In this document: positions 7,827-9,145 of the stretch, in pieces | Layout of the letters: each line of letters opens with the position of its first letter | How positions within the stretch are numbered: the first letter of the stretch is position 1 | From: Phycisphaerae bacterium | Lineage (GTDB): Bacteria > Planctomycetota > Phycisphaerae > JAAYCJ01 | NCBI GenBank assembly: GCA_012514125.1 | Contig: JAAZAW010000352.1 | Location: 1-9,145 of the forward strand | DNA: 9,145 nucleotides | Direction of reading: 5' to 3' | Position numbers and translations under genes: made by a program | Notes under the pieces: model-generated | What the model saw: only the letters and a program-made list of their open reading frames with translations | Database searches by the model: none | What the model was told of the DNA's origin: nothing

Positions 7827-8102
7827 GGGATTGCGAAACGATCTGTGGGGTGATCCAGACTGTGTCAATGGCGTCGATTTCCATATTTCCTTGAGAGACA
7901 GAGCATTTTCAGAATCGCGAATCGGACGGTTTTTTGGGGAAAATAAAAATGTATTGATTACTCATCAAAGTGGGGTTAAAAGAGATTTATTGGGGTCGAT
8001 ATGTTGTTTTTCATGAAGTTTCAGCTTGAAAATTTTTGAAAAACAAAAGAGCACGAAAACCATAGGAAATAATGTTGAAACATTTTTTCAGGGGGAATAG
8101 CC
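7821..8102. other. AT-rich intergenic region before the thioredoxin gene
   Basis: This 282-bp gap has stop codons in all useful frames apart from a 61-codon open frame (7831-8016) with no ribosome-binding site and an unconvincing composition. A-tracts and T-tracts become frequent after ~7930, suggesting a promoter region for the thioredoxin gene, but I cannot identify a convincing -35/-10 pair. I see no riboswitch or RNA gene. Confidence 0.5.
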
Positions 8103-8447
8103 ATGGCAAAACTTTTAGCGATCAACGATGATAACTTTGACGAACAGGTTCTTCAAAATAACAAGCCGACGGCGGTGCTTTTCAAAACCGATGGCTGTCC
8201 ATATTGCCGTGCCATGGAGCCGATTATGGAACAGGTCGCAGACGAGTTCGCAGATCAGGTAAAGATTGTAGTCATCGACGCCCTGGAAAACCAGGAAAAG
8301 ACCGATGAATATGGGATACAGGCGGTACCGCAACTTCTATTTTTCCGTGACGGAGAGATCGTTGATTCCGTCCTCGGCGCACGCCCCAAGGACGAGGTCG
8401 TCAGCAAGGTTAAAAACGTTATTGAGCCGGTATCGGCCAAAACCTGA
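8103..8447 (+). CDS. Thioredoxin-fold protein with CPYC active site
   Basis: This 114-residue cytoplasmic protein matches a single thioredoxin domain in length and order. The redox motif is CPYC (Cys32, Cys35), followed by the conserved Pro40 of the active-site helix, the cis-Pro loop AVPQ (Pro76), FRDGEIV (Gly84) and the LGA turn near 91. It differs from classical thioredoxin (WCGPC): the Trp before the first Cys is Gly, the dipeptide is PY as in glutaredoxins, and the buried Asp of strand 2 (Asp26 in E. coli) is Leu in TAVLFKTD. It may therefore act as a disulfide reductase or isomerase with altered redox potential, or with a dedicated partner. The ATG at 8103 has a strong AGGGGGA site 6 nt upstream. 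It is a single gene, followed 43 bp later by a long hairpin. Confidence 0.9.
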   Translation: MAKLLAINDDNFDEQVLQNNKPTAVLFKTDGCPYCRAMEPIMEQVADEFADQVKIVVIDALENQEKTDEYGIQAVPQLLFFRDGEIVDSVLGARPKDEVVSKVKNVIEPVSAKT

Positions 8448-8490
8448 AATATTTGAACGCCTGTTGAAAACATCTTAAAACAATAGAACA

Positions 8491-8579
8491 TGAACTGTCA
8501 GGATGCCGAGGACGCCAGGTTGCGAAAGAAAAATAAAACGGATTTTGAGAGCAGGCGATCCCGGCATCCTGACAGTTCA
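8491..8579. repeat. 89-bp hairpin element with 18-bp perfect inverted arms
   Basis: The left arm TGAACTGTCAGGATGCCG (8491-8508) is perfectly repeated in inverted form at 8562-8579. Inside it, CGCC at 8513-8516 pairs with GGCG at 8554-8557, so the stem extends further with small bulges and leaves an A-rich loop. The outermost bases of each arm give a TGA, so the element places a stop on both strands; the minus-strand ORF from 8957 ends there. I see no immediate target-site duplication and no coding capacity. It could be a miniature mobile or interspersed palindromic element, or simply a structured transcript end. Confidence 0.8.
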
Positions 8580-8587
8580 GATTTTTT
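8491..8587 (+). terminator. Probable transcription terminator after the thioredoxin gene
   Basis: The 18-bp stem described at 8491-8579 is followed after two bases by six T residues (8582-8587), which fits an intrinsic terminator for plus-strand transcription, although the unpaired middle is long for this purpose. On the minus strand the flank is only moderately T-rich, so two-way termination is possible but weaker. Confidence 0.45.
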
Positions 8588-8957
8588 CTGTCTGAAATAA
8601 AAAGAACATTTTGAGCCAAGCCATTTCCGAAACGGTTTTATACGCCTTTGATTTAAACATGTCGTAGTTTCGGACCCTGAGGAAAGTCGAAGGGTCTTTT
8701 GTTTGCTTCCACCATGTCGCTTCGACAGGCCCAGCGACCGACATTTTGATATTTTCTACTGCGACGACAGGATTCAATCCAATGCGTATTCTCTGATACT
8801 GCAAAGCGATTGAAATGGTAATGAAGAAGATGGTAAAAACCCAAAGCAGCGGCAGAAAGGAGAAAAAGCCGCTGCTTTTGGGTAACGTTGCCACTGGCTG
8901 AACCTTGCTGGTCGCCCGGCTCTTTGATCCGTTATCAACTCCTGGAAGAATAAACAT
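8577..8957 (-). CDS. Doubtful 126-codon ORF with one membrane segment
   Basis: This open frame encodes a polar N-terminus, one hydrophobic segment at ~31-52 (FFSFLPLLWVFTIFFITISI within it), a basic QYQRIRIG stretch and an unlike tail. Its outline (short, one membrane helix, charged flank) resembles small FtsL-like proteins, but I find no convincing motif. Several signs argue against a real gene. There is no ribosome-binding site before the ATG. The hydrophobic stretch coincides with a terminator-like hairpin (8835-8882). Residues ~74-95 are simply the translation of two palindromic repeats, and the stop lies in the arm of the 89-bp hairpin. It may be a spurious frame or a remnant broken by repeat insertion. 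Confidence 0.25.
   Translation of the reverse strand: MFILPGVDNGSKSRATSKVQPVATLPKSSGFFSFLPLLWVFTIFFITISIALQYQRIRIGLNPVVAVENIKMSVAGPVEATWWKQTKDPSTFLRVRNYDMFKSKAYKTVSEMAWLKMFFLFQTEKI
8673..8696. repeat. 24-bp palindrome (copy A of the dispersed family)
   Basis: The outer arms GACCCT and AGGGTC are perfect 6-bp complements around the core GAGGAAAGTCGA. Aligned with the reverse complement of 8716-8738 and of 859-882, it shares GTCGAA at the same distance from the 3' end. A GTAG tetranucleotide lies 5 bp before it (8664-8667), a feature seen beside REP elements, though one instance is weak evidence. Confidence 0.7.
8716..8738. repeat. 23-bp palindrome (copy B, inverted relative to copy A)
   Basis: The outer arms GTCGCT and AGCGAC are perfect 6-bp complements. 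Its reverse complement aligns with copy A, with one gap; the arm bases differ but remain paired. Copies A and B form an inverted pair 19 bp apart, an arrangement like the paired units of bacterial interspersed mosaic elements. Confidence 0.7.
8835..8882 (-). terminator. Terminator-like GC-rich hairpin followed by T5 (minus strand)
   Basis: On the plus strand CCCAAAGCAGCGGC (8840-8853) is followed 14 bases later by its inverted copy GCCGCTGCTTTTGGG (8868-8882) with one extra T as a bulge. Read on the minus strand this is a ~14-bp stem, a 14-nt pyrimidine-rich loop and then five T residues (8839-8835), the classic intrinsic terminator layout. It would end transcripts of the minus-strand genes at the right edge. 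If so, the 126-codon ORF crossing it is unlikely to be a normal gene. Confidence 0.55.
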
Positions 8958-9008
8958 TCAAAACTGCTTTTTTAACGGCAGTAATATTTTGGATTTCGTC
9001 AAAGATGA

Positions 9009-9086
9009 TCATCCTCCCTGAGATTCCGAACCTCTACTGGTTCCGGTACTCTGTTGACGTTTTTGTTTTTTTCTTGCTTTCGCCAT
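9009..9086 (-). CDS. Possible 25-codon basic small protein
   Basis: The frame starts MAKARKKQKRQQ and continues with Ser, Gly and Thr to a TGA. Support comes from a strong AAGGAG ribosome-binding site 7 nt before the ATG and from a 20-nt distance to the stop of the preceding minus-strand gene, so the two could be co-transcribed. The TGA overlaps an ATG (ATGA) that opens another 25-codon frame (9012-8935) beginning MIIFDEIQN, but that ATG has its GGAGG directly adjacent. The Lys/Arg-rich N-terminus could bind nucleic acid. Alternatively this may be the start of a longer gene that has been frameshifted, with an A7 run at its 5' end. I recognise no family. Confidence 0.35.
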   Translation of the reverse strand: MAKARKKQKRQQSTGTSRGSESQGG

Positions 9087-9106
9087 GATACAACTCCTTA
9101 TCCTGG

Positions 9107-9145
9107 TTACAGATTTTCAACAAATTTCACTTTTACACGTTGAGA
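9107..9145 (-). CDS. C-terminal end of a gene that continues right of the window
   Basis: The minus strand entering at 9145 is open for 12 codons, ending RVKVKFVENL and TAA (9109-9107). It is followed closely by a ribosome-binding site and the small basic ORF, which is what the end of an upstream operon gene would look like. Twelve residues do not identify the product. Confidence 0.35.
   Translation of the reverse strand, partial: SQRVKVKFVENL

Noticed and set aside
7831..8016. 61-codon plus-strand ORF in the intergenic region before the thioredoxin gene
   Set aside because: No ribosome-binding site and no recognisable domain; the sequence turns AT-rich and promoter-like within it.
8485..8609. 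AGAACAT direct repeats (8485-8491 and 8603-8609) as a target-site duplication of the 89-bp element
   Set aside because: The right copy is 23 bp beyond the arm, so it does not flank the element directly; a 7-bp match in AT-rich sequence is easily chance.

Overview
The window looks like bacterial chromosome from a Gram-negative-type organism with many lipoproteins. The two lipoproteins, the peptide-ABC proteins and the two-domain 537-residue protein resemble products I associate with Planctomycetota/PVC bacteria (Phycisphaerae-like), and an aldo/keto reductase fused to a ferredoxin domain hints at an anaerobic lifestyle. This taxonomic guess is an inference from protein style only; there is no rRNA or marker gene.

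Layout. Positions 1-63 hold what may be the last codons of a plus-strand gene. From 6057 down to 123 lies a minus-strand gene train, read right to left: an M20 metallopeptidase (6057-4684), an aldo/keto reductase with a C-terminal 2x[4Fe-4S] domain (4628-3660), a peptide-type ABC substrate-binding lipoprotein (3660-1861), an OppB/DppB-type permease (1864-893) and a small lipoprotein with a probable jelly-roll domain (821-123). The middle three genes touch (TGATG and ATGA junctions), so they are almost certainly co-transcribed and translationally coupled. Together they suggest uptake of a peptide-like or related solute and its processing in the cytoplasm. However, the binding-protein gene carries an in-frame TAA at 2185-2187 exactly where a Tyr codon is expected, and no second permease or ATPase gene is present.

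At about 6060-6206 is a divergent intergenic region with a consensus sigma70 promoter (TTGACA, 16 nt, TATAAT) facing right. It drives a 537-residue cytoplasmic protein of unknown function (6207-7820), probably a glycoside hydrolase/deacetylase-like barrel plus a beta-rich C-terminal part. After an AT-rich 282-bp gap comes a small thioredoxin-fold protein with a CPYC active site (8103-8447).

The right end (8491-8882) is dense in inverted repeats: an 89-bp hairpin with 18-bp perfect arms, two 23-24-bp palindromes that are inverted copies of each other (a third relative lies at 859-882), and a GC-rich hairpin followed by T5 on the minus strand. A doubtful 126-residue minus-strand ORF runs across this zone. 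At the right edge are the tail of a minus-strand gene and a possible 25-codon basic ORF with a strong ribosome-binding site.

I found no RNA genes, CRISPR arrays, transposases or clear horizontal-transfer hallmarks. The items most worth a second look are the in-frame stop in the binding protein, the small palindrome family with compensatory arm changes, and the repeat-dense zone after the thioredoxin gene.
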